DNA from: Bacteroidota bacterium
Lineage (GTDB): Bacteria > Bacteroidota > Bacteroidia > Flavobacteriales > Flavobacteriaceae
Assembly: GCA_027620655.1 (NCBI GenBank)
Contig: JAQCDS010000001.1
Coordinates: forward strand, 248,001-312,000
Reading direction: 5' to 3'
Length of the DNA stretch: 64,000 nt
Position numbers and translations under genes: made by a program. Below the pieces are notes generated by a model. That model was not told the origin of the DNA. It was given only the letters and a program-made list of their open reading frames with translations, and ran no database searches. Shown here in pieces: positions 33,422 through 42,280 of the stretch; the first letter of the stretch is position 1, and every line of letters starts with the position of its first letter.

Positions 33422-36400
33422 CTTTTTTTGAGTAAAACTTAAGGTGTTTTATATAAGCAAAAACACTGATTGTTGTAAGAATTAAAAGACTTCCTAAAAT
33501 ATAATTAACGCTTATTTCTTGATCATCCTTGGCGTACGAATGCAATCCAGCAAGGTAAAAGTTCACACCAAAATAAGTCATTAAAATACTGCCAAAAGCG
33601 AGAATTGAAGCAATATTAAACGCTAGACGACTTCTTAATCCAGGAACAAGCCGCATATGGATAACAAAGGCATAAATCATTATACTGATAAGCGCCCACG
33701 TTTCTTTTGGGTCCCATCCCCAATAACGTCCCCAGCTTTCGTTGGCCCACATGCCGCCCAAAAAATTTCCTATGGTAAGCATAACAAGTCCAACTGTAAG
33801 TGCCATTTCATTAATAACGGTGAGTTCTTTGACATTTAACGCCATCTTATCCTTGTTCTTTGATGTTGTAAGAATTATGAGCAACAAACTAATGACTCCT
33901 AAAATCATCCCCAAAGCCATAGGACCATAGCTTCCAACAATAACGGCTACATGAATCATTAACCAATAACTATTCAAAACCGGTTGTAGATTTCCTATTG
34001 ACGGATCCATCCAATTCCAGTGTGCAATCATCAAAATCATTGCTGTTATAAATGCAGTAGATGCAAAGGTAAGGTTGCTTTTTTGACCTAACATTACGCC
34101 AAAAGCCATAGTTGCCCAAGCCACATAAATCATAGATTCATAAGCATCACTCCATGGGGCATGACCAGAAATATACCAACGTACAATCAAACCAGCTGTG
34201 TGTAACCCGAAGCAAACGTAAAGTAAAATTTTAAAGATATTTACCGATAGTTTCAATACTTTACTTTTATCTCTTAAAATCTGAACGATCAACAATACAA
34301 ACATCAAACTACTGGCATACATATACCAACTGAATAGTTTTTTGAAAATATCATATTTATTGTATGTGATTTCGGTTTTTATTTTCTTTTCAGAGAGCAT
34401 TGTTTTGCCTCCATAGCGTTGTTGCGTCTTTTTAATGGCTTCAACAAGTTTTTGACTTTGCGTAAAATCAGTGTTTTGTAATTTATCATTTTGAAGAGTG
34501 GCAAGATAGGCCAAGAATCCTGTTTTGATAAAATTGCTATACAATGAATCCTTGATTACTCTACCCTGTTGAACAAATTCTTTTGGAGACACCCATTTAT
34601 TATTTTCATCACCTGGTATGGGGAAAAGACGCAGTGCATCACCTTCTAATGAATTAAATAAAAGACTCACGCGCTGATCGGTTTCCTTAAATTCTTTTTG
34701 AATCGCAGTAGGCACTTGTGCACTATAGGCTTCCTCAAGAAATGGGCCTAATTTATAATTTAAATTTTTGTCTAAAAAATCAATCAGTGCGGCATATTTT
34801 TGCTCTTTTGGAAGACCTATAATACTGCGAATAGTGTCAGCTTTTTTTGGTTTTAAATAAATTATAGGCACATTATACCACAATTGTGGACTCTCTTGCA
34901 TGGATAAAAACACCTGATTGGCTTCATAATTATTATAGGTGTCTTTTTTTGAGAGTTTCCTTAATAACTCTGAAGCATAAGTATTTACAGGTTTCATTCG
35001 GCCATCGGAGTCTTGAATGACCAACTCACCAAATCGATTGGACTCCTCTATAGGCGTAATATTCGCCGAAAGTATAGAATCTAATTGTTGTTGCGTAGGT
35101 CGCAACATTTGATGATCAGAAGTATGTGATAATTGAGCATTAACTCCAAATGAGAAAAAGGAAAATACAATAATTGAAAGCTTTGCCTTTTTGCGCTTAA
35201 TTTTATCCAATTGCTGGCGTAAAGCTTCCATTCTAGCGCCTTTGCTAAACAAAATAGCCAATAAACCAAAATACAATAAATAGTACCCCAAATACGTAAA
35301 CCAAGTCCCCCAATAATCGTGATTCACTGAAAGAATAGTTCCTTTTTCATCGGGATCAAAAGAAGATTGAAAAAAGCGATAACCTCTATGATTTAAAATA
35401 TTATTCATGTAAATATGAAAATCAAAATCACCGTCTTTATCATCAAAAACAGTGACTTTACTTTCATAAGATGAGTAGCTTTTTTCTGTTCCAGGATAAC
35501 GTTCAGCAATAAAATCGTTGAGTTTGATATCAAATGGCAATTCAAGTGTTTTTGAACCATATTTAAATGCAAAATCTAGTCCTCCAACAGTAATTTGTTT
35601 AAAGGGGTTGCTTATCCCCTGACCTCCTAGAAGTTTAACAGTTTTTGTTTCTCCATTTGTGGTCACTTTAAGAGCAATACCATCTTCATCACCTTTAAGA
35701 AGTTTAGACTTTTTAACCACATCAAAGACGCCTTTTATAACTGGTTTAGGAAATACAATAGCTTGATTTCCAATGATATATCTTGATCGCAATGCCAAAG
35801 GCTGAACACTGTCTTTAACAAGTTGTCCTTGAGTGCCTGTTGCCATTGTCATATACTCTCCCTCAAAAGGAGATTGAATGGTCAACCCTTCATCAGAAAA
35901 AGTTAAATTGATAGCACCAGGTGTAGTTTTATTTAGTGCATACAACACATTGTGTATACTACTAACTTCTCCAACTTTCAAAAAATGATTGTGTGGTGCG
36001 CCACTACCCGCTTCGACCAATTTTAAGTAATATTCTCCCGTTTCATCAGGAACAATATCTTCTTCTGCTCCCGAAATAAAATCGAGGAGCTCCACAGCTA
36101 CTGGTGTATTTCCGTATGTTGTGCTATAACTGTAGTTATTATCTAATCGAGCTGAAAAGTCAACTTCATCATTGCGAACCAATCGCTGAAACTCTCCATC
36201 TATTTTGTAATCACCATCAATATATGTGGTTAGATATGTTTTTTGAGATAAGAATGTATTTTCAGTCGCACCTTCTCTTATGGCCATCATGCCTTCAAAG
36301 CCATGGTACCGTGTTATAAAAGCGCCTAAAAGAATAAAAATGAATGATAAATGAAGTACTAGAGTGGCCCATTTTTCTTTTCGCAGAAGGCGATATCTAA

Positions 36401-36608
36401 AAATATTTCCCACAAAATTTATCATAAAAACAACCATAATGGCCTCAAACCACCAAGCATTGTATATTAAATTTCGAGAGTATGGTGTTGGCGAAGTACT
36501 TTGCCCAACGTCCAAAAATGTACCAACAGCCATCGCAGTGGCATAGACAATAAATAAAACTGCTGTTAGGCGTGTAGAAAAAAGAAAATTAGCAATTTTT
36601 TTGAACAT
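33414..36608 (-). CDS. ccsBA: Cytochrome c biogenesis protein, ResB-CcsA fusion
   Basis: This fused system II haem-attachment protein exports and ligates haem to c-type cytochromes in the periplasm. It has 1064 residues, starting from the ATG at 36606-36608; a TTG one codon earlier is not needed. The N-terminal half (about 1-470) is ResB-like with several membrane helices and a large periplasmic region, then a linker with QLSHTSDHQ (a signal-like break), and the C-terminal CcsA part (about 760-1064) with haem-handling histidines, MIHVAVIVGSYG and the tryptophan-rich WGRYWGWDPKETWALISIMIYAFVIHMRL. No separate ccsB or resA is adjacent. All hallmarks of a functional fusion are present. Confidence 0.95.
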   Translation of the reverse strand: MFKKIANFLFSTRLTAVLFIVYATAMAVGTFLDVGQSTSPTPYSRNLIYNAWWFEAIMVVFMINFVGNIFRYRLLRKEKWATLVLHLSFIFILLGAFITRYHGFEGMMAIREGATENTFLSQKTYLTTYIDGDYKIDGEFQRLVRNDEVDFSARLDNNYSYSTTYGNTPVAVELLDFISGAEEDIVPDETGEYYLKLVEAGSGAPHNHFLKVGEVSSIHNVLYALNKTTPGAINLTFSDEGLTIQSPFEGEYMTMATGTQGQLVKDSVQPLALRSRYIIGNQAIVFPKPVIKGVFDVVKKSKLLKGDEDGIALKVTTNGETKTVKLLGGQGISNPFKQITVGGLDFAFKYGSKTLELPFDIKLNDFIAERYPGTEKSYSSYESKVTVFDDKDGDFDFHIYMNNILNHRGYRFFQSSFDPDEKGTILSVNHDYWGTWFTYLGYYLLYFGLLAILFSKGARMEALRQQLDKIKRKKAKLSIIVFSFFSFGVNAQLSHTSDHQMLRPTQQQLDSILSANITPIEESNRFGELVIQDSDGRMKPVNTYASELLRKLSKKDTYNNYEANQVFLSMQESPQLWYNVPIIYLKPKKADTIRSIIGLPKEQKYAALIDFLDKNLNYKLGPFLEEAYSAQVPTAIQKEFKETDQRVSLLFNSLEGDALRLFPIPGDENNKWVSPKEFVQQGRVIKDSLYSNFIKTGFLAYLATLQNDKLQNTDFTQSQKLVEAIKKTQQRYGGKTMLSEKKIKTEITYNKYDIFKKLFSWYMYASSLMFVLLIVQILRDKSKVLKLSVNIFKILLYVCFGLHTAGLIVRWYISGHAPWSDAYESMIYVAWATMAFGVMLGQKSNLTFASTAFITAMILMIAHWNWMDPSIGNLQPVLNSYWLMIHVAVIVGSYGPMALGMILGVISLLLIILTTSKNKDKMALNVKELTVINEMALTVGLVMLTIGNFLGGMWANESWGRYWGWDPKETWALISIMIYAFVIHMRLVPGLRSRLAFNIASILAFGSILMTYFGVNFYLAGLHSYAKDDQEISVNYILGSLLILTTISVFAYIKHLKFYSKKVS

Positions 36609-36758
36609 CAAACAAAGAAAATTTTATGGACCACAAATGTACTTACTTTTTACAAAAAAGTAATTTTAAAACAACGCTTTTAACAGTTATTTTAATAATT
36701 ATTTTATAAAGCAGATTATTAACTTTCAAAAAACCCGATACTTGTGTAAATTAGCATT

Positions 36759-37517
36759 ATGATTTCTATTGTAGTATTAGGAGCTGGGAATGTTGGTACA
36801 CATTTGTGTAAGGCAATTAATAATGCTGAAAATTTGAATCTCGTTCAATGGTACAACAGGTCAAAAAGCAATAATTCCACAGAAAATACGGCTACAGAAA
36901 AATGTTATAATCTTGATAATCTTGCTTCTGCAGATGTTTATATTATTGCGGTTAGTGATAATGCAATCGAACAACTTTCGAACGATTTTCCGTTCAAAAA
37001 CCAACTCGTAGTACATACCTCTGGAAGTATTTCAATGCGATTTTTAAATGCCAAAAACAGAAGAGGTGTTTTTTATCCACTTCAAACATTTTCAAAAACT
37101 GCTGCTATGGATTTTAAAAACGTTCCCATTTGTATTGAATCAACAGACAAAAACGATAGAAACACTTTAAAACAAATTGCAGAAGCTCTCAATAGCCCTA
37201 CATATTTTATCAATTCAGAGCAACGGCAAGCATTGCATTTGACTGCTGTTTTTGTAAATAATTTCACCAACCAATTGTATCGAATCGCCCACGAGCTTAC
37301 TGATGAAAAAAGCTTGGATTTTGAAATTCTGAAACCACTCATTCTTGAAACCGCAAAAAAAGTACAATATTTATCACCCTATGTGGCACAAACTGGGCCT
37401 GCAAAAAGACGGGATACAAAAACGATAAAAACACATTTAAAAAATTTGGAATCATATCCAGATTATAAAGAATTATACGAGCAACTTACAAAATCAATTC
37501 AAAAAACACATGGCTAA
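36759..37517 (+). CDS. Rossmann-fold DUF2520 protein
   Basis: This 252-residue protein begins with a dinucleotide-binding motif VLGAGNVGTHLCKAI (residues 4-18) and has VYIIAVSDNAIEQL, QLVVHTSGSISM and GVFYPLQTFSK, followed by a C-terminal helical domain (DUF2520) with FVNNFTNQLYRIAHEL and VQYLSPYVAQTGPAKRRDTKTI. It resembles F420/NADP-dependent oxidoreductases and is widespread in Bacteroidota with no known reaction. It overlaps kdsC by eight bases, so it is co-transcribed with kdsC and maf. Confidence 0.88.
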   Translation: MISIVVLGAGNVGTHLCKAINNAENLNLVQWYNRSKSNNSTENTATEKCYNLDNLASADVYIIAVSDNAIEQLSNDFPFKNQLVVHTSGSISMRFLNAKNRRGVFYPLQTFSKTAAMDFKNVPICIESTDKNDRNTLKQIAEALNSPTYFINSEQRQALHLTAVFVNNFTNQLYRIAHELTDEKSLDFEILKPLILETAKKVQYLSPYVAQTGPAKRRDTKTIKTHLKNLESYPDYKELYEQLTKSIQKTHG

Positions 37518-38040
37518 GAAAAATTACAAACCACTTTTGAAAACTATTACAACGCTTATTTTTGATGTAGACGGTGTTCTAACAGACAGCTCGTTGTTGG
37601 TTAATACCAATGGAGATTTACTTCGTAAAATGCACACAAGAGATGGCTATGCACTTCGTGCAGCCGTTGATGCAGGCTTAAATATATGCATCATTTCTGG
37701 AGGAAAAAATGAGGGTGTTCGCCAGCGATTAGAAGGTTTGGGAATAAAAGACGTTGTTTTGGGTGCACATGACAAAGTGAAGCATTATCATCACTTGTTA
37801 GACAAATATAATTTGTCCTCTGAACAGGTGTTGTATATGGGTGACGATATTCCTGATTTTCCTGTCATGAAATTAGTTGGTCTCCCCTGCTGTCCTCAAG
37901 ATGCTGCGCCCGAAATTAAAGCCATTTCAGACTATATATCTCATATCAATGGAGGTTGCGGTGCCGTTAGAGATATTATAGAGCAAGTCATGAAAGTAAA
38001 AGGACTTTGGATGAGTGATTTTGATGCTCAAAATGATTAA
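37510..38040 (+). CDS. kdsC: KDO 8-phosphate phosphatase (KdsC-like HAD)
   Basis: KdsC removes phosphate from 3-deoxy-manno-octulosonate 8-phosphate in lipopolysaccharide core synthesis. The 176-residue protein has the catalytic DVDGVLTD at residues 19-26, HTRDGYALRAAVDAGLNICIISGG near 44-68, and YMGDDIPDFPVMKLVGLPCCPQDA near 116-139, matching short HAD type C0 enzymes without a cap. It starts inside the previous gene (eight-base overlap) and maf follows after seven bases, giving a DUF2520-kdsC-maf operon. Confidence 0.93.
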   Translation: MAKKNYKPLLKTITTLIFDVDGVLTDSSLLVNTNGDLLRKMHTRDGYALRAAVDAGLNICIISGGKNEGVRQRLEGLGIKDVVLGAHDKVKHYHHLLDKYNLSSEQVLYMGDDIPDFPVMKLVGLPCCPQDAAPEIKAISDYISHINGGCGAVRDIIEQVMKVKGLWMSDFDAQND

Positions 38041-38047
38041 TTTTTAA

Positions 38048-38641
38048 ATGCTTAAAAATAGACTGAAATCCAAAAATTTGATTTTAGCTTCAGGTTCTTT
38101 AAGAAGACAAGAGCTGCTAAAGTCATTAGGTGTCCCTTTTGAAATTCGACTTAAAAAAATAGATGAAAACTATCCTAAACATCTTAAGAGAAGTGAAATT
38201 TCAGACTATCTTGCTCAGCTTAAATCAAATGCATTTGTAGAAGAATTATCCCTTAAAGATCTCCTCATTACAAGTGACACTATTGTCTGGTATCATAATA
38301 TGGCATTAGGAAAACCAGTATCTAAAGATGATGCCTTTCAAATGCTTCAAAAACTAAGTGGAAAAACACACGAAGTGATCACCTCTGTTTGCCTAAAAAG
38401 CCTACAAAAAGAAGATATTTTTAATTCCATAACGAAAGTGACATTCAAAGAATTATCGAAAGAAGAAATTCAGTTTTATGTTGATAACTATAATCCAATG
38501 GACAAAGCTGGAGCGTATGGCATTCAAGATTGGATTGGACAAATTGGTGTTACAAAAATTGAAGGGTCATACTTTAATGTCATGGGGTTCCCTATTCATA
38601 AAATCTACTCTCAATTATTGAAATTCTCTGAAGAACTCTAA
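38048..38641 (+). CDS. maf: Maf family nucleotide pyrophosphatase
   Basis: Maf proteins hydrolyse non-canonical or ordinary nucleoside triphosphates and limit incorporation of modified nucleotides. The 197-residue protein has ILASGSLRRQELLKSLGV near residues 12-29 (the substrate-binding SxxRxxLL), the SDTIVWYHNMALGKP core near 76-90, SGKTHEVITSV, and AGAYGIQDWIGQIGVTKIEGSYFNVMGFP near the C-terminus, all family hallmarks. The final 27 bases overlap the convergent yheT-like gene. It is the last gene of the DUF2520-kdsC-maf group. Confidence 0.95.
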   Translation: MLKNRLKSKNLILASGSLRRQELLKSLGVPFEIRLKKIDENYPKHLKRSEISDYLAQLKSNAFVEELSLKDLLITSDTIVWYHNMALGKPVSKDDAFQMLQKLSGKTHEVITSVCLKSLQKEDIFNSITKVTFKELSKEEIQFYVDNYNPMDKAGAYGIQDWIGQIGVTKIEGSYFNVMGFPIHKIYSQLLKFSEEL

Positions 38642-39574
38642 AGCTCTTTTTTCGTTGTAATACACGCCACCTTTTGAAATAAACCCAACATGACCTCCTT
38701 TTTCTGGAGTTTCCAAAAATAAATATTTACTCATTTGAGCTATTTCATATGGAAAACAAGAAGTTGTTAGAAACGAGTCATTTTTGGCATTAAGCAACAA
38801 AACAGGGGTTTCTATTGAAGATAAAAAATGTAAACTGCTTGATTTTTTATAATAATCTGCTGCACTTTTAAAACCATTAGCTTTTGCGGTATACACCTCA
38901 TCTAGCTTTCTTAAAGTCCAAACAGAATACAGTGCTTTTCTAGAAATTTTATCTGGAAATTGGCGTTGCTTTTGCATCAATTTGTACTTTAAACCAATCA
39001 TAAAATAAATATGAAATAATATATTTTTTAATTGATGTAATGCTTTTGATGAGGCCGCCAAATCTACTGGAACAGATACTGCCATTGCAGCTTTTAATTG
39101 TGTAGATATATTTTGATTTTCACCCAGATATTTTAAAACAATATTTCCTCCCAAACTCACCCCTTTAAGGAAAAGTGATTTGTACTTATAATTTGTAATA
39201 ATATGGGCAATTACTTCTTTTAAATCATTTGTTTGACCAGAATGAAAGCTTGAAAATTTTTTATTTAATTCTCCACTACAACTTCTAAAATTTACACAAA
39301 CAGCATCAACGCCGTTGTTATTAAAATGTCTTGCAACACCCGTTACATAGGGCCGCTGACCATCGCCCTCCATACCATGTAATAATATAATAAGTTCATC
39401 GGATGGTGATTTGGCATAACTCCAATCTAAATCTAAAAAATCACCATCACTCAGGTTAATGCGCTCTCTATTTTGGTGAATCTTTATACGACGAAACAAG
39501 CCCGAGTAGACTGTTGATACAAATGCATTTTTGAATAATTTTAAAGGAGTAAAAAAAGGATCAATCTGTGGCAT
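38615..39574 (-). CDS. YheT family alpha/beta hydrolase
   Basis: This 319-residue hydrolase has the oxyanion-type LLHGMEGDGQRPYVTGVA near residues 64-81, the nucleophile elbow with S140 in KGVSLGGN, and a closing GGHVGFI with the catalytic histidine near residue 297. This layout matches the YheT/EMB8 esterase-like family, whose substrates are mostly unknown. It begins inside the end of tilS (14-base overlap), so it is co-transcribed with tilS and probably pabB. The 3' end overlaps maf tail to tail. Confidence 0.88.
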   Translation of the reverse strand: MPQIDPFFTPLKLFKNAFVSTVYSGLFRRIKIHQNRERINLSDGDFLDLDWSYAKSPSDELIILLHGMEGDGQRPYVTGVARHFNNNGVDAVCVNFRSCSGELNKKFSSFHSGQTNDLKEVIAHIITNYKYKSLFLKGVSLGGNIVLKYLGENQNISTQLKAAMAVSVPVDLAASSKALHQLKNILFHIYFMIGLKYKLMQKQRQFPDKISRKALYSVWTLRKLDEVYTAKANGFKSAADYYKKSSSLHFLSSIETPVLLLNAKNDSFLTTSCFPYEIAQMSKYLFLETPEKGGHVGFISKGGVYYNEKRALEFFREFQ

Positions 39575-40892
39575 GAACTACATTGACATTTAAAATATGT
39601 TTTGTGTTTGAAGTGGCTAAAAATCGAGCATCTGGTCGCATTCCTACAACCCAAACAACATCTTCATTTGAACACAACAAAAGTACTTTTGATTTTTGTA
39701 TAAGTGATAATTTTTCATCTTTAAAATACTTGCTCAACTTCTTTTTACCATTCATTCCAGAGGGATAGAAAAAATCACCTTCTGCCCACGAGCGCAGGAC
39801 TAATGGAAATTGAAGTTTATCATGATCTAAAAACAAAGTATTTTTAGAAGAATTACCCAAATTTGATTCTCTTTCAAAATTGAGATGAACACCAAATTCA
39901 CTTAGTTTTATTTCCTTCTCAAAATCAGTAATACTTAAAAAAAAGTCAGATTTTAAAGCTGATTTTGGCGTCAAAATCATAACGTTTCTATCTTTTAGTA
40001 TCACATGTGTATTTGAATGGATTTGCTTCCCAGATTGTGCGCCAATTAAATGATAAAGTTCATCAAAATCTGTAAATCCATATTTTCCAAACAAAGGATA
40101 AATATAAGAGCGTAATGGATTGAGCAATTTAAGTTGCTTAATGTCATAGTGGGTTTCGTCAGGGTTTGAAAATGTTATAACTCTATTTTCAATATCTTTA
40201 ATATGATTTTTTAATAAATCTTGCGATGCTAACAGATTATTTTGAGTTGTATTTAGAGCTTCAAGAATTGTTGGATAAATAGATTTTAGTACAGGAATAA
40301 GCTCATGGCGTAATTCGTTACGTTGGTATTTCAGACTTGCATTACTACTATCCTCACACCATTGAATATTATGCATTTTTGCATAATCAAAAATCTGATT
40401 TCTAGAAAATGGCAAAAGTGGTCTTACGGTTTGATCATTGACCTTTGGAATTCCTGTCAATCCATCAATACCAGAACCTCTGCTAAGATTGATAAAAAAT
40501 GTTTCTAAATTATCATTGGCATGATGGGCAGTGAGTATTTTATCAAATTGGTGAGTTCTACAGAGTTCATCAAAAAAATTATAGCGCAACTCGCGAGCGG
40601 CCATTTGAATCGAAATTTTGGAGGTCTCTGCATAATGAGTGGTATTGAATTGTTTGGAAAAAAAAGTTAATTTATGTGTTTTTGCATAATCCAAAACAAA
40701 AGCTTCTTCTTTATCACTTTCCAATTCTCGTAATTTAAAATTACAATGTGCTAAAGCAAAATTTAATCCTGATTTTAAACATAAATCCGTTAAAACCATA
40801 CTGTCTAATCCGCTAGAAACTGCAACCAGAATCTTTTGTTTAAAAAGGAACGGAAACTGTGATTTTATATGTTGTTCAAAAGCCAATTGCAT
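39561..40892 (-). CDS. tilS: tRNA(Ile)-lysidine synthase
   Basis: TilS modifies C34 of tRNA-Ile(CAU) to lysidine so that it decodes AUA, an essential step. The 443-residue protein has the PP-loop ATP motif SSGLDSM at residues 26-32, HCNFKLRELESDKEEAFV, the NTLETFFINLSRGSGIDGLTGIP-like NDNLETFFINLSRGSGIDGLTGIP segment, and a C-terminal domain ending in ADARFLAT-like PDARFLAT. The ATG at 40890-40892 is chosen; a TTG five codons upstream lies at the promoter box. pabB ends 16 bases upstream, and yheT overlaps downstream. Confidence 0.95.
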   Translation of the reverse strand: MQLAFEQHIKSQFPFLFKQKILVAVSSGLDSMVLTDLCLKSGLNFALAHCNFKLRELESDKEEAFVLDYAKTHKLTFFSKQFNTTHYAETSKISIQMAARELRYNFFDELCRTHQFDKILTAHHANDNLETFFINLSRGSGIDGLTGIPKVNDQTVRPLLPFSRNQIFDYAKMHNIQWCEDSSNASLKYQRNELRHELIPVLKSIYPTILEALNTTQNNLLASQDLLKNHIKDIENRVITFSNPDETHYDIKQLKLLNPLRSYIYPLFGKYGFTDFDELYHLIGAQSGKQIHSNTHVILKDRNVMILTPKSALKSDFFLSITDFEKEIKLSEFGVHLNFERESNLGNSSKNTLFLDHDKLQFPLVLRSWAEGDFFYPSGMNGKKKLSKYFKDEKLSLIQKSKVLLLCSNEDVVWVVGMRPDARFLATSNTKHILNVNVVHATD

Positions 40893-40896
40893 TGCA

Positions 40897-40904
40897 CAAA
40901 AATA
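40897..40904 (-). promoter_or_regulatory. Possible -7 element before tilS
   Basis: On the minus strand this reads TATTTTTG, an exact TAnnTTTG match four bases before the tilS ATG. Given the pabB gene just upstream it may be an internal promoter with almost no leader, or chance. Confidence 0.35.
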
Positions 40905-40908
40905 CAAA

Positions 40909-42198
40909 TTAATTTTCCAGAGCTTCTCGCATTGCTTGTGCTTTTACAAGACATTCTTCATATTCGTGCTCTGGTTGACTTTTGTAAGTGATAGCGCTTC
41001 CTACAGAAAAAGAAATATAAGAAGATGATTTATTGTATAAAATACTTCTAATGACCACATTAAAATCAAAATCACCAGATGGAGTAAAATATCCTATTGC
41101 GCCAGAATATAGCCCTCGCTTGGCATCTTCCAATTGTTCAATTATTTTCATGGCTGATATCTTTGGTGCACCTGTCATGCTACCCATGGGAAAAGTAGAT
41201 CTGATGACATCTACAGATGAATATTCCTCTTTCATTGTAGCACTTACCGTTGAAATTAAATGATGAACTTGAGCAAATGTATAAGGGCCACAAAGTTCAT
41301 CAACGTTTACAGAACCTTTTTTTGCAATTCTTGACAAATCATTGCGCACCAAGTCTACAATCATTACGTTTTCACTGCGTTCTTTGGGGTTGGCTTCTAA
41401 ATTGGCTTTCAATTTTTCATCCTCTATATCATGAACAGATCGCTTGGAGGTCCCTTTTATAGGTTGAGAAATGACACTATTTCCATTTTTCTTCAAATAC
41501 CGCTCCGGAGAAGCAGACAATGCAAAATGTTCACCATTTTTTAAATATGCAGAAAATGGGGGTTGAGAACTGTTTTGAAGTTTGTAAAAAGTTGCTAGAG
41601 GATCGATTACACCATGTGAAAAAAATTCTTGACAAAAATTGGCTTCATATATATCTCCTCTATGGATATGATTTTGAAGAGATTTAACTTTTTCTAAATA
41701 TGATGATTTTGATGTTCTTGCGTTAATTTTCAATTTTGAAGAATCTAAATTCTTACAAAATAACGATTCATTTCGAATTGTTTTTAAATCATCTTGAATG
41801 CAAAATGAAAACTCCTCTAAGTAATGAATACTTACCTGATCGCCTTGGAAAATAAATACTTTTTTGGGTTGAAAAAAAAATAAATCTGGAAATTGAAGAC
41901 CATCAAAATTTGAAGAATTTAGCGTTTCAATATCATTTTTTAAATCATAAGAAAGATAACCAAAAATCCAATCTGAAGTTGTGTTTCTATAATTTTCCAA
42001 TTGTTTAAAACTTTGATTTTCAGAAAGTTGTAAGCTCGAAAAAGCATCTACTGCCAAAATAGCCTCAAAACTACTATGGGTTTGGTTATATTGATTTGAA
42101 TCCAACCAAACAACCTCATCAAAATTATTGGCCCATTGCAAGAGTTGCCTTTTGAAAGTTTCTAAGTGTTTTGGTTTAAAATGAAAGTGTGTTCTCAA
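40909..42198 (-). CDS. pabB: Chorismate-binding enzyme, PabB/TrpE-type
   Basis: This 429-residue protein belongs to the anthranilate synthase component I / aminodeoxychorismate synthase component I family, which makes 4-amino-4-deoxychorismate for folate or anthranilate. Visible motifs are IHRGDIYEANFCQEFF, the PIKGTSKR and NPKERSENVMIVDLVRNDLSRIAKKGSV catalytic core, FPMGSMTGAPKISAMKIIEQLE, and the GAIGY-like closing segment. No component II glutaminase gene is adjacent. The start is a TTG at 42198 with no nearby ATG in frame. PabB is favoured over TrpE because no other trp genes are present, an inference. Confidence 0.88.
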   Translation of the reverse strand: MRTHFHFKPKHLETFKRQLLQWANNFDEVVWLDSNQYNQTHSSFEAILAVDAFSSLQLSENQSFKQLENYRNTTSDWIFGYLSYDLKNDIETLNSSNFDGLQFPDLFFFQPKKVFIFQGDQVSIHYLEEFSFCIQDDLKTIRNESLFCKNLDSSKLKINARTSKSSYLEKVKSLQNHIHRGDIYEANFCQEFFSHGVIDPLATFYKLQNSSQPPFSAYLKNGEHFALSASPERYLKKNGNSVISQPIKGTSKRSVHDIEDEKLKANLEANPKERSENVMIVDLVRNDLSRIAKKGSVNVDELCGPYTFAQVHHLISTVSATMKEEYSSVDVIRSTFPMGSMTGAPKISAMKIIEQLEDAKRGLYSGAIGYFTPSGDFDFNVVIRSILYNKSSSYISFSVGSAITYKSQPEHEYEECLVKAQAMREALEN

Positions 42199-42272
42199 AA
42201 ATGGTATAAAACTAATTATATGTAAATTTAATCAGATATATTGAAATATACACCTACTTTATAAGAATACAT

Positions 42273-42280
42273 TACCTTTG
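42273..42280 (+). promoter_or_regulatory. -7 promoter element of the DEAD-box helicase gene
   Basis: TACCTTTG is an exact TAnnTTTG match. Its last three bases form the TTG that is the earliest in-frame start candidate of the helicase gene, so the box and that start are mutually exclusive. Confidence 0.5.
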